A DNA stretch of 64,000 nt from a bacterium (GTDB lineage: Bacteria; SZUA-182; DTGQ01): NCBI GenBank assembly GCA_023512255.1, contig JAILZY010000004.1, positions 1 through 64,000 of the forward strand, read 5' to 3'. Below the pieces are notes generated by a model, which saw only the letters and a list, made by a program, of their open reading frames with translations, did no database searches and was not told where the DNA came from. Of this stretch, positions 53,742 to 63,533 are shown piece after piece. Numbering within the stretch: the first letter of the stretch is position 1; the number at the start of each line of letters is the position of its first letter. A program made the position numbers and the translations under genes.

Positions 53742-55323
53742 GCTCTCGATCAAGCATATCTGCCTGGCTCTTCTGTCTGGCGGTTTGCTCACGCTGGCCT
53801 TTCCCCGGTTTAATATTTCGATCCTAGCCTGGATTGGTCTGGTGCCGCTGCTTTTTGCTCTGGAGCGGACATCCTCCCTGCGATCATCCTTTACTCTCGG
53901 ATGGATTTGCGGCTTAGCCTATTTCGGGGGCACGCTGTATTGGATTGTTAACACTATGGCTGTCTATGGCCATATTCCCCTCTGGCAGAGCGTGCTCATT
54001 TCACTGGCGCTGGTGAGTTATCTATCTTTATACATTGGGGGTTTTGCTCTGGTATGGAACTGGCTCCGTCGGGGTTTTCCACCACTGGCCAGCCTGCTGA
54101 TCGCGGGGCTGGCCTGGACATCTGTGGAATTTCTTCGGGCCCATGTCCTGACTGGTTTTCCGTGGTCTAGTCTAGGCTACTCTCAGTATTCTCACTTGCA
54201 ACTTATTCAGTTTGCAGACATTACCGGAATTTATGGCCTATCTTTTGTTATCAGTCTGGTCAATGGCGGTCTAGCCACTCTCCTTGAGAATCTTTTGGCT
54301 AAAATAACAAATGGACGGGCAACTCGTCTCGGCCCATCCTCCCTCATTTGGACCTGTGCTATTCTTATAGCTGTGATTGGTTTGGTTGAAAGCTACGGGG
54401 CATATAGATTGCATACTAGCCAGGGCAAATCGGCAGAAGGGGTTTTGAATATCGGCATCATCCAGGGCAATATTCCTCAGGAGGATAAGTGGAACCGGCA
54501 GCTTCAGGATATAGTCTATGGCGCCTATCAATCCCTGACTCTTTTGGCTGCCGAACAAAAGCCTGATTTGATCATCTGGCCTGAAACATCGGCTCCCTTT
54601 ATCAATGAGCGCTACGGAGACTACCTTGAGCGTATCTCTCCCCTGGTTCAGAAGGCTGGTGTGGCTATGGTGGTTGGAAGTCCACGGATCGAGCGGGATG
54701 AGGCTACAGGAGAAGTCCAGCTTAGGAATAGTGCCTTTTTTCTTGCGCCTGATGGAAAGATTTTGGACTATTATGATAAAATACACTTGGTCCCATTTGG
54801 TGAATATCTCCCGCTGGGAGAGATTTTGTCCCATTTGGGATCTGTAGTTAATGAGGTCGGGGAGTTCAGTCCTGGTGAGCGCCACACTATTTTTCATCTC
54901 GATTGCTGGCGGTTTGGTTTGGTTATCTGTTACGAAGTGATCTTTCCCGACCTGTTTCGAGAATTTGCCCGGCAGGGGGTGAATTTTATGGTCAATATTA
55001 CTAATGATGCCTGGTTTGATCGCAGCTCTGCTCCATATCAGCATTTTTCGATGGCTATCTTCCGGGCTATTGAAAATGGAATAAGTGTAGTCAGGGTGGC
55101 CAATACTGGTATTTCCGGTCTCATTGATCCGTGGGGGAGGGTTATTCTGGAGACACCGCTATTTCGCCGGCTAGCTCTGGTCAGGCCGCTGCCTCTCTTG
55201 AGAAGAGATACCTTTTATGTTCGGCATGGAGACCTTTTCGCTAGATCCTGCTTGGCTGCTTTGGGGCTTTTGCTGCTTCTGGGATACGGAAGAGCCTATC
55301 GAATGAAAAAAATGGAGGGATAG
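53728..55323 (+). CDS. lnt: Apolipoprotein N-acyltransferase
   Basis: 531 aa. It adds the third acyl chain to lipoproteins in the inner membrane, needed for Lol sorting. Six N-terminal membrane helices precede a nitrilase-like domain whose catalytic triad is visible: Glu in IWPETSAPF, Lys in YDKIHLVPFGEYLP and Cys in VICYEVIFPDL. It sits beside lolC/E and lolD, the machinery that exports mature lipoproteins, so this stretch is a lipoprotein-envelope cluster. Confidence 0.95.
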   Translation: MNHHKLSIKHICLALLSGGLLTLAFPRFNISILAWIGLVPLLFALERTSSLRSSFTLGWICGLAYFGGTLYWIVNTMAVYGHIPLWQSVLISLALVSYLSLYIGGFALVWNWLRRGFPPLASLLIAGLAWTSVEFLRAHVLTGFPWSSLGYSQYSHLQLIQFADITGIYGLSFVISLVNGGLATLLENLLAKITNGRATRLGPSSLIWTCAILIAVIGLVESYGAYRLHTSQGKSAEGVLNIGIIQGNIPQEDKWNRQLQDIVYGAYQSLTLLAAEQKPDLIIWPETSAPFINERYGDYLERISPLVQKAGVAMVVGSPRIERDEATGEVQLRNSAFFLAPDGKILDYYDKIHLVPFGEYLPLGEILSHLGSVVNEVGEFSPGERHTIFHLDCWRFGLVICYEVIFPDLFREFARQGVNFMVNITNDAWFDRSSAPYQHFSMAIFRAIENGISVVRVANTGISGLIDPWGRVILETPLFRRLALVRPLPLLRRDTFYVRHGDLFARSCLAALGLLLLLGYGRAYRMKKMEG

Positions 55324-55334
55324 AAGCTAACACT

Positions 55335-56457
55335 ATGTATGAGGAATACATTTCTGAGTATCAAAAATTAAAATTCAAGGTTGAAAATCTTCGAGGCTAC
55401 CTTTGACCTTGAAGGGAAAAAGAAACGGCTGGAGGAGCTTGACCGGCAGATGGGAGCAGCCGATTTTTGGTCGAACAACGAGACAGCCCAGGCAGTGATT
55501 CAGGAGCGATCCGCTCTCCTTGAGTGGATCGAAAAACTCACCCGGCAGGGGAAACACCTTGAGGAGCTTGAGGTAGCCATTGAGCTAGGGCAGGAGAGTG
55601 ATGATCAGTCGATAGCTGAGGAGGTTAGGAATCTGCTGAAAATACTCCAGGAGGAAGTAACTCAACTTGAAATTCAGGCTCTTCTTAGCGAAGAAGATGA
55701 CCATCGGAGTGCTATCGTTTCCATTCACTCAGGAGCGGGGGGAACCGAATCCCAGGACTGGGCCGGAATGCTGCTTCGAATGTATCTGCGCTGGGCGGAA
55801 AAGAGCGGGTTTAAGGTTCAGCAGGTCGATATTTTGCCCGGAAGTGAGGCTGGAATCAAGAGTGTTACCTTCATGGTTTACGGGAAATACGCCTATGGGT
55901 TTTTGCGAGGAGAGGCAGGTGTCCATCGTCTGGTTAGAATCTCTCCCTTCGATGCCAACCGGCGCAGACACACCTCTTTCGCCTCAGTGGCTGTCTACCC
56001 GCAGATAGATGAAAATATTGAGGTTGAGATTGATGAAGCAGACCTTCGGATCGATACTTACCGCTCGAGCGGTGCTGGCGGACAGCATGTCAATGTTACT
56101 GACTCGGCGGTTCGAATTACCCATATCCCCACTGGCATTGTGGTTCAGTGTCAAAATGAGCGCTCTCAGCATCAGAACCGGGCCGTAGCCATGAACATTC
56201 TACGGGCTCGATTATACGAATTGCAGAAAGAGGAGCAGCAGAAAAAACGGGAAGCACTGGAAGAGGGCAAGCGAGAGATTGCTTGGGGCAGCCAAATCCG
56301 ATCTTATGTTTTTCAGCCGTATCAGCTGGTGAAAGATCATCGCACCAATCTGGAGATTGGGAATATCGAGGCGGTCATGGATGGAGAGATCGATCCCTTC
56401 ATTCAGGCCTATCTCAGGCTTAAGGTGCAATCAGGAGGGGCACCTTCAAAATTATGA
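55335..56457 (+). CDS. prfB: Peptide chain release factor 2 (programmed +1 frameshift)
   Basis: 373 aa after frameshifting. Recognises UGA and UAA stops. Twenty-three codons from ATG 55335 end at CTT TGA (55401-55406); a +1 shift at CTT continues as GAC. Upstream GAGG acts as the internal ribosome site. The RF2 stop-recognition tripeptide is SPF (ISPFDAN) and the catalytic loop is GGQ (GAGGQHVNV). The track shows only the second part (from 55381). The stop overlaps lolC/E as ATGA. High UGA recognition by RF2 terminates early; low RF2 allows the shift, so the gene autoregulates. Confidence 0.95.
55401..55406 (+). promoter_or_regulatory. prfB +1 frameshift site (CTT TGA)
   Basis: Frame 1 reads ENLRGYL then TGA; the next base C gives CTTTGAC, the classic slippery element. 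The preceding CGAGGC is the weak internal Shine-Dalgarno. Confidence 0.93.
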
Positions 56458-57710
56458 ACATGCCATATGAGCTCATGATTGGGCTGCGCTATTTGCGAGC
56501 CAAACGCAAGCAGACCGTGATTTCAGTGATTAGTATCATCTCGATTGCCGGTGTGGCCCTTGGGGTTATGGCTCTGATTATCGTTTTGGCGGTCATGAGC
56601 GGTTTTGAAATGGATTTGCGGGATAAAATCCTTGGCACTAATTCACATATTGTTGTTTTGGACTACAATGGCCAGGGAATTCAAAACCATAGCCAGCTTG
56701 TCTCTAAGATCGCTCAGGTGCCTGGGGTTCGCTCTTGTGCTCCCTTTATCTATGGTCAGGTTATGCTCTCCTCTAGCCGAAATGCTGTTGGGCTGGTGCT
56801 GCGTGGAGTTGATCCCGCCGAGGAGCTTCAGGTAACCGATCTTGCTCGAAATATTGTAGCCGGAGATCTGCGGCAACTAGAGGAGGCCTCCCTGTCGGGG
56901 GAGGAGAGCGAGCCGCGAATGGCTGGGATCGTTCTTGGGCAGGAGCTGGCCAGGGGGCTTGGAGTGTTTGTGGGGGATGTGATTACCGCTATCTCGCCGG
57001 TTGAGCGGATCTCGCCTATGGGGCTTGCCCCAAAATTTTTGCGCTTTAGGGTAGTGGCAATCTTTAATTCAGGGATGTATGAATATGACAGCAGCCTGGC
57101 CTATGTTTCGATCAGGACTGCTCAGCGTCTATTTAATATGCAAAATCGGGTTACTGGCATTGAAGTCAAGGTTGATAACATCTTTCAAGCCCAGAAGGTC
57201 TCTGAGGAGATTCAGAAAGCTGTGGGCTTTCCCTACTGGACAAGGGATTGGATGGAGATGAACAAAAATCTTTTTTCAGCTTTAAAACTAGAGAAGCTGG
57301 CCATGTTTATTATTCTGGTGCTGATTATTCTGGTGGCGGCCTTCAATATTATCAGTACCTTGGTAATGATGGTCATGGAGAAGAATAAAGATATCGCCAT
57401 CTTAAAGTCTATGGGAGCTACGGCCCGCAGCATTTTGTTGATTTTTATCACCGAGGGGTTAACCATCGGTCTGGTGGGGACATTGCTCGGCTGTCTGGGT
57501 GGAACCCTGGCCTGCTGGATTGCCGATACCTATCAGTTGATTAAGCTTCAGGGAGATGTGTACTATATCAGCTATCTGCCCTTCAAGATGAAGGTGCTGG
57601 ATATTGTTTTGGTATCCTGTTCTTCTCTACTGATTAGTTTCCTGGCAACCATATATCCGGCCTGGCAGGCGTCAAGGCTTGATCCAGTTGTAGCCTTGAG
57701 GTATGAATGA
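56454..57710 (+). CDS. lolC: Lipoprotein-releasing ABC permease (LolC/LolE type)
   Basis: 418 aa. Four membrane helices: one near residues 25-50 (SIISIAGVALGVMALIIVLAVMSGFEMDLRDKI), three after 285. The periplasmic segment between is about 230 residues. This is the FtsX/LolCE family, which frees mature lipoproteins from the inner membrane. Only one LolC/E gene is seen, so a homodimer (LolF-like) is likely unless the other copy is elsewhere. Overlaps prfB and lolD by 4 bp each. Confidence 0.9.
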   Translation: MNMPYELMIGLRYLRAKRKQTVISVISIISIAGVALGVMALIIVLAVMSGFEMDLRDKILGTNSHIVVLDYNGQGIQNHSQLVSKIAQVPGVRSCAPFIYGQVMLSSSRNAVGLVLRGVDPAEELQVTDLARNIVAGDLRQLEEASLSGEESEPRMAGIVLGQELARGLGVFVGDVITAISPVERISPMGLAPKFLRFRVVAIFNSGMYEYDSSLAYVSIRTAQRLFNMQNRVTGIEVKVDNIFQAQKVSEEIQKAVGFPYWTRDWMEMNKNLFSALKLEKLAMFIILVLIILVAAFNIISTLVMMVMEKNKDIAILKSMGATARSILLIFITEGLTIGLVGTLLGCLGGTLACWIADTYQLIKLQGDVYYISYLPFKMKVLDIVLVSCSSLLISFLATIYPAWQASRLDPVVALRYE

Positions 57711-58381
57711 CGCTGATCGAGGCTAGAGGCATTTATAAATCCTATATTAACGGCCGGGGTGAGCTGCGGGTTCTTGAGGATATCACCCTTAAGGTCGAGC
57801 AGGGGAAAATTTTCAGCATTGTGGGCGCCTCAGGGGCAGGGAAAAGCACTCTTCTTCATATCTTAGGGGCTCTTGATCGCCCATCGAGGGGAGAGTTGTG
57901 GTATAATAATAGTAATTTATTTTCTCTCAGTGATCGGCAGCTAGCGCGGTTTAGGAATCAAAAGGTAGGGTTTGTTTTCCAATTCCATCATCTTTTGCCG
58001 GAATTCACTGCGCAGGAAAATGTCATGATGCCGATAATAATTAACAGGCAAAATCGTACTATGGCTGAGCTTAGGGCTCAGCAGTTATTGGCAGAGGTTG
58101 GATTGCAGGGCCGGGAACATCACAAACCGGGAGAGCTCTCCGGGGGGGAGCAGCAGCGAGTGGCTATTGCTCGGGCTCTTTCAAATCAACCTGAGTTGCT
58201 TTTAGCCGATGAGCCAACAGGAAACCTCGACTCAAAGACAAGCGAAAAGATCTATGCCTTGCTTCAGCAAATCAATCGAGAACATGGTGTTACGATAATC
58301 ATGGTAACGCATAATGAGATTTTGGGAAGCAGGGCTGATTACTGCTTAAAATTATCCGATGGGAAATTACAATTTGTCTAA
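57707..58381 (+). CDS. lolD: Lipoprotein-releasing ABC ATPase
   Basis: 224 aa. Walker A GASGAGKST, signature LSGGEQQRVAIARAL, Walker B LLLADEPTGNLD, and the family sequence LGALDRPSRGELWYNN. Powers LolC/E to extract lipoproteins to LolA. Overlaps lolC/E by 4 bp (ATGA). Confidence 0.95.
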   Translation: MTLIEARGIYKSYINGRGELRVLEDITLKVEQGKIFSIVGASGAGKSTLLHILGALDRPSRGELWYNNSNLFSLSDRQLARFRNQKVGFVFQFHHLLPEFTAQENVMMPIIINRQNRTMAELRAQQLLAEVGLQGREHHKPGELSGGEQQRVAIARALSNQPELLLADEPTGNLDSKTSEKIYALLQQINREHGVTIIMVTHNEILGSRADYCLKLSDGKLQFV

Positions 58382-58459
58382 TAGACCTCTCTTACAACTA
58401 TTGCTTTCTGCCAGTTATACTGGCTATAAATAAATATGCTTTTAAGCTATAAGATTTAA

Positions 58460-58488
58460 TTGAAATCAAATTGCTTTTATCGTAGAAT
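58460..58488 (+). promoter_or_regulatory. Sigma70-type promoter of clpC
   Basis: TTGAAA (5 of 6) at 58460-58465, 17-bp spacer, TAGAAT (5 of 6) at 58483-58488. The leader to the ATG at 58641 is about 145 nt and holds three GGTTGGGGA-like stretches (about 58511, 58531, 58564) of unknown meaning. Confidence 0.55.
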
Positions 58489-58640
58489 ATAAATCGAAGA
58501 AGAGTTGTAAGTTGGGGAGAAGCCGAATATAGGTTGGGAAGACCCAAATATATTCGATAGAGGTTGGGGATTGAGTAAAAGAGGAGAAGTTTTTCTCTAT
58601 GTATCATTAAACTCCTGAAAAAAGTGGCAGGGTTGTAAAA

Positions 58641-61079
58641 ATGTTTGAACGGTTTACTGAAAGAGCAAGAAGAACTATAGTCTTGGCTCGCGAAGAAGCG
58701 ATAAGGTTAGGAAATCCATATCTGGGAACGGAGCACGTGCTCCTTGGACTGGTCAAAAAGGATGATAATACAGCCGCAAGGATTTTGAAGGAAAGCAACA
58801 TTGAACTGGACGAGATTCGGTTCGAGGTTGAGCGGAGAATCACTAAGCAGACGCCCAGGCCAGAGATAGGAGAAATCCCATTTACAGCCAGATCCAAAAA
58901 GGTGCTTGAGTTGGCTATTGATGAGGCAAAGTTGATGGGACATAACTATATCGGCACCGGGCATTTGCTTCTGGGACTGATGCGGGAAGGTGAGGGAATC
59001 GGTGCTGGTGTGCTGGAGGATATGCGGCTTGACCTGGCCGAGGTGCGCAAGAAGGTTATGGAATATGCTAACGCTTCTAAGTACGACTTGAAAGAGGCTC
59101 CAAAGACTGAAACCTTGGATGAGTTTGGTCGGGACATCACCAAATTGGCCCGCAGTGGAAAGCTCGATCCGGTTATCGGCCGTGATGATGAAATCGAGCG
59201 AGTTATCCAAATCCTGAGCCGTCGGACCAAGAACAACCCAGCTCTGATCGGAGAGCCCGGGGTTGGGAAAACGGCAATTGTCGAGGGTTTGGCTCAACGG
59301 ATCGTCGACAATTCCGTACCGCGGATTTTGGCCAACAAAAGGATTGTAACCTTAGACCTTGGGCTTTTGGTGGCTGGGACCAAATATCGCGGTCAGTTTG
59401 AAGAAAGGCTCAAGGCCATTATGAAGGAAATTTCCCAGGCCGACAATATCATCCTCTTTATTGATGAGCTGCATACCCTGGTTGGGGCTGGAGCCGCTGA
59501 GGGCTCAATCGATGCTTCTAACATGTTAAAGCCTGCCCTGTCCAGAGGAGAGTTGCAGTGTATCGGGGCCACTACCCTGGGAGAATATCGAAAATATATC
59601 GAAAAGGACGGGGCTTTGGAGCGCAGGTTTCAAACAGTAATGGTCAACCCTCCGACTGTAGAGCAGACCATTCAGATTATCAAGGGGCTGCAAAACCGGT
59701 ATGAGGAGCATCACGGGGTTCACTACAGTGAGGAGGCCATTATTGAGGCTGTTCGGCTCTCCGACCGCTATATCACTGACCGTTTTATGCCGGATAAGGC
59801 TATTGATGTGATTGACGAAGCTGGCTCTCGGGCCAGGGTCAACAGTACGGCTTTGCCTGCCGAGCTGAAGGAGATCAAAGCTAAGATCGAAGAGACTAAG
59901 CGGGAAAAAGAGACGGCTATCCGGGTTCAAGATTTTGAGAAAGCCGCTTCCCTGCGAGACATGGAAAGGAAAATGCGGCTTAAGTTTGAAACCCTAAGCA
60001 AGAAGTGGTTTGAACGGCAGAAGAAAGCCACCTTGACCGTAACGGCCGAGGATGTGGCCTATGTAGTCTCTAAATGGACCGGTATTCCGCTCTTCAAGCT
60101 GGAAGAGAAAGAGTCAACCAGGCTGCTGCATATGGAAGATGAGCTGCGCAAGAAAATTATTGGTCAGGAGGAGGCTATTCAAGCCGTAGCTCGGGCTATA
60201 AAACGATCCCGGACCGGGGTCAAGAGTATCAGTCGGCCTATCGGCTCCTTTATCTTCCTTGGGCCTACCGGAGTGGGGAAGACAGAGCTGGCCAAGAGAC
60301 TGGCTGAGCTGTTATTTGGTAAAGAAGATGCCATGATCCGGATCGATATGTCAGAGTATAGTGAGAAATTCTCGGTCTCCCGGCTGGTTGGTGCTCCCCC
60401 GGGCTATGTGGGCTATGAAGAGGGTGGACAGTTAACCGAGCGAGTGCGTAGGCGGCCCTATTCAGTGGTTTTGATTGATGAGATTGAAAAAGCCAATCCC
60501 GAAATATTCAATATCTTGCTGCAGGTTTTGGATGAGGGACAGCTAACCGACAGTCATGGGCGACACGTGGATTTCAAGAACACTGTTCTGATCATGACTT
60601 CTAATCTTGCGGCTCGAAACATCGAACAGAAAACAACTCTCGGTTTTCAGAAATCAGATGAGGTTTTCTCCTACAATCGGATGAAAGATATTATCATGGA
60701 TGCCATGAAGAAGACCTTCAATCCAGAATTTTTAAATCGGATTGATGAAATTATTATCTTCCATCCTCTCAAGGAGGAACATATTCGGAAAATCATGGGT
60801 TTAGCTATTCAGGAGCTGAACTGTCGGCTAGAGAGCAAAAAGCTCTCTATAGAGCTGAAGCCGGAAGCAGAAGAGTGGCTTTTGAAGAAAGGGTATCAAC
60901 CCGATTATGGTGCTCGGCCAATTAAGCGGGTCATTCAGCGGTATATTGAAGATCCAATTTCGGAAGAGTTGCTGAAGGGAAATTTCAAGGAAGGGGATTC
61001 TATCCAGATTGGGGTTGAGAATGGAGAGATTACCTTCGTTAAGAAGAGCCCTCGGAAGGAACAACTTGTGCTACTCTAG
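58641..61079 (+). CDS. clpC: ATP-dependent chaperone/protease subunit ClpC
   Basis: 812 aa. Two N-terminal Clp repeats ([61 protein letters not shown]), AAA+ domain 1 with [13 protein letters not shown], a UVR-type coiled linker ([26 protein letters not shown]) that identifies ClpC over ClpA or ClpB, and AAA+ domain 2 with [13 protein letters not shown]. It unfolds proteins for ClpP. No ctsR, mcsA or mcsB lies upstream, unlike Firmicutes. Confidence 0.96.
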   Translation: MFERFTERARRTIVLAREEAIRLGNPYLGTEHVLLGLVKKDDNTAARILKESNIELDEIRFEVERRITKQTPRPEIGEIPFTARSKKVLELAIDEAKLMGHNYIGTGHLLLGLMREGEGIGAGVLEDMRLDLAEVRKKVMEYANASKYDLKEAPKTETLDEFGRDITKLARSGKLDPVIGRDDEIERVIQILSRRTKNNPALIGEPGVGKTAIVEGLAQRIVDNSVPRILANKRIVTLDLGLLVAGTKYRGQFEERLKAIMKEISQADNIILFIDELHTLVGAGAAEGSIDASNMLKPALSRGELQCIGATTLGEYRKYIEKDGALERRFQTVMVNPPTVEQTIQIIKGLQNRYEEHHGVHYSEEAIIEAVRLSDRYITDRFMPDKAIDVIDEAGSRARVNSTALPAELKEIKAKIEETKREKETAIRVQDFEKAASLRDMERKMRLKFETLSKKWFERQKKATLTVTAEDVAYVVSKWTGIPLFKLEEKESTRLLHMEDELRKKIIGQEEAIQAVARAIKRSRTGVKSISRPIGSFIFLGPTGVGKTELAKRLAELLFGKEDAMIRIDMSEYSEKFSVSRLVGAPPGYVGYEEGGQLTERVRRRPYSVVLIDEIEKANPEIFNILLQVLDEGQLTDSHGRHVDFKNTVLIMTSNLAARNIEQKTTLGFQKSDEVFSYNRMKDIIMDAMKKTFNPEFLNRIDEIIIFHPLKEEHIRKIMGLAIQELNCRLESKKLSIELKPEAEEWLLKKGYQPDYGARPIKRVIQRYIEDPISEELLKGNFKEGDSIQIGVENGEITFVKKSPRKEQLVLL

Positions 61080-61168
61080 GAGCAAGCTTTTGATAGCTAT
61101 ACACTTTATGCAGGAGAGGGAAAGGTTGATTGTTGCCAGCCGCCCCCGAAATCTGGTAAAGTAGGGGC

Positions 61169-63430
61169 ATGCGAGTTCAGACTACAGTAGTTTTCCGGCT
61201 ACTATTATGTGTGGCGGCTGGTCTTATCCTGGGAGCAGGATGGGAAGGCCTTGCTGTTAAGGAAATTAATATCCAAGGGAACCGGAAAATCGAGCGACAG
61301 GCTATCCTGCATAAAATTCAAACGAAAATTGGGCAACCATTTAGTCAGGGGAAGATTGACCAAGATATAAAAGCTATCTATGCGATCGGATATTTTGAAA
61401 ATATCAAGGTAGATGTCAAAGAAGTTGAAGGAGGCCTTTCAGTAACCTATATAGTTACTGAAAGGCCTTTAATTAAGAAAATCACCTTTTCTGGCAACAA
61501 AAAGATTAAGACCGAGACCCTTCAAGAGAAGATAGATCTGACGAGTGGAAGTATTCTAAATCCCTACCTGGTCAAAAAAAATGTCCAAGGCTTGACCCAG
61601 TTTTATAGAGATGAGGGCTATTATCTTGTTCAGATTAGCTACCGGACAGAGAAAATTTCCGAAGATCAGATCGAGCTAATCTTTGATATTCAGGAAGGAA
61701 AAAAGGTTAAAATCCGCCAAGTAATCATTGAAGGCAACCGCAGCTATTCGGAAAAAGAGCTTAAGAAGGTTTTGAAAACTAAAAAGCGCGGCCTCTTTTC
61801 CTTTATTACCTCATCAGGATATCTGAAAAAGGACGTCCTATCTCAGGATATCGACAGACTTGAGGATTTTTACCTAAATCATGGCTTTATTCACGTTGCT
61901 ATCGGGGAGCCGAAAGTTTCCTTTGATCCGCAAAAACAGGGGCTAACGATTACGATTCCTCTTTCGGAAGGCGATCAATACCGGATTGGAAAGATCAGGA
62001 TAGAGGGGAACAAGGTCATTTCAACCAGCCAGATTTATCTGCAACTTAGGATCAGGGAAGGCGAGATCTTCAATCGGGCCAAGCTGCGCCAGGATGTGTC
62101 GGCTATTCAAGATCTATATGCCAATCAAGGGTATCTCTTTACCCATATCCTGCCGATGACCAATGAAATACCCGAAGAAAAAAAGGTTGATCTAACCCTT
62201 AAGATTGAAGAGGGAGGGTTGACCTACGTAAACCGGATCAAGATTTTGGGCAATGTCAAGACCAGGGATAAGGTTATCCGCCGAGAGATGGAAGTTCAGG
62301 AAGGGGATATTTTCCGCAGCCACAAGGTGCGGCAAAGCTATAATAACATCAACAACCTGGGATTCTTTGAGGAAGTCAATCTCGATATTCAACCTGAGCC
62401 GGAGAAGAATAAGGTTGACTTATTGATTAAGGTCAAAGAGCGCATGACTGGCCAGATGAGCATCGGCGGAGGCTATAGCTCGGTGGATAACTTCGTCGGT
62501 ACGGCTGAAATCAAGCAGGGGAATTTATTTGGGCTGGGCGAGCAACTATTTTTATCCGCCGAGATCTCCAGTAGGAGAAGCACCTACGATCTAGGTTTTA
62601 CCGAGCCCTGGCTATTCGATATCCCTTTGAGCGCGGGATTTGATATCTACTATGTAGATAAGGAGTTTGATACCTTCACCAAGACCTCGCGGGGAGGAGA
62701 TCTTCGACTTGGCTATCCGGTGGCTGAGTATAGCCGGCTCTCCGGGACCTATCTCTATGAAAAGGTAAATATTAAAGTTGAGGATCCTAATTCGGCTTCG
62801 TATGACATCAGGGAAGCCGAGGGCAAATCCTCAACCAGCAGTCTTCGTCTGTCGCTGGCCAGAGATAGCCGAGACAACCGGATCAAACCTACCAGCGGCT
62901 CGCTAAACAGGATCTCGTTTCAATTTGCCGGTGGCTTTTTAGGAGGGAGTAATTACTTTACCAAGACCATCCTGGAAAGTGGCTGGCATTTTCCGATTTG
63001 GAAACAACTTGTTCTCTCCTTGCACGGCAAAATCGGCTATGCCGCCGGGTATGAGAGTCGGCCGCTGCCTGTGTTTGAGCGATTTTATGTCGGTGGGCTA
63101 GATACGGTGCGGGGATACCGCGACCGCTCCATCGGGCCTAAGGATGAGCGGGGAGATCCTGTGGGCGGGAATAAATTGGTGGTAACTAATGTGGAGTTTA
63201 ATTTTCCCATCTATGATATTATTCGGGGGGTTATATTTTGGGATGCAGGAAATGTGTTTGTCGAGGGGGAGGAATTTTTTGACCAGCCTCTAAGGATGGG
63301 GGCAGGGCTGGGGGTTCGCTTTTTTACCCCTATTGGCCCCTTAAGGCTAGATTGGGGACGGGTGATAAACTATCGTCCTGAAGACAGAAGCCGCTCCCAG
63401 ATTCATTTTGCTATTGGTACCTATTTTTAA
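61169..63430 (+). CDS. bamA: Outer membrane protein assembly factor BamA
   Basis: 753 aa. Signal peptide (LLLCVAAGLILGAG), then five POTRA repeats (about 27-345; each starts like VKEINIQGNRKI, IKKITFSGNKKI, IRQVIIEGNRSY), then the Omp85 barrel from about 430. The terminal strand IHFAIGTYF ends in Phe as required for recognition. Barrel signatures include VRGYRDRSIGPKD. It inserts outer membrane proteins. A 15-bp perfect inverted repeat lies within the second POTRA region. skp follows, a standard pairing. Confidence 0.95.
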   Translation: MRVQTTVVFRLLLCVAAGLILGAGWEGLAVKEINIQGNRKIERQAILHKIQTKIGQPFSQGKIDQDIKAIYAIGYFENIKVDVKEVEGGLSVTYIVTERPLIKKITFSGNKKIKTETLQEKIDLTSGSILNPYLVKKNVQGLTQFYRDEGYYLVQISYRTEKISEDQIELIFDIQEGKKVKIRQVIIEGNRSYSEKELKKVLKTKKRGLFSFITSSGYLKKDVLSQDIDRLEDFYLNHGFIHVAIGEPKVSFDPQKQGLTITIPLSEGDQYRIGKIRIEGNKVISTSQIYLQLRIREGEIFNRAKLRQDVSAIQDLYANQGYLFTHILPMTNEIPEEKKVDLTLKIEEGGLTYVNRIKILGNVKTRDKVIRREMEVQEGDIFRSHKVRQSYNNINNLGFFEEVNLDIQPEPEKNKVDLLIKVKERMTGQMSIGGGYSSVDNFVGTAEIKQGNLFGLGEQLFLSAEISSRRSTYDLGFTEPWLFDIPLSAGFDIYYVDKEFDTFTKTSRGGDLRLGYPVAEYSRLSGTYLYEKVNIKVEDPNSASYDIREAEGKSSTSSLRLSLARDSRDNRIKPTSGSLNRISFQFAGGFLGGSNYFTKTILESGWHFPIWKQLVLSLHGKIGYAAGYESRPLPVFERFYVGGLDTVRGYRDRSIGPKDERGDPVGGNKLVVTNVEFNFPIYDIIRGVIFWDAGNVFVEGEEFFDQPLRMGAGLGVRFFTPIGPLRLDWGRVINYRPEDRSRSQIHFAIGTYF
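61432..61468. repeat. Perfect 15-bp inverted repeat inside bamA
   Basis: AGGCCTTTCAGTAAC (61432-61446) and GTTACTGAAAGGCCT (61454-61468), loop 7 nt. It encodes GLSVTYIVTERP in a POTRA domain. In mRNA it would form a strong stem early in the message. Confidence 0.9.
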
Positions 63431-63533
63431 TTTCTTACAGTTTTTCATTTTTCTGGTTAACAGACAACCTTAAAGAAGGGAAGGGTGTGCTGTTACCGGA
63501 AGAAAAGATATAATCAGACAGGAGAACGAGAGA

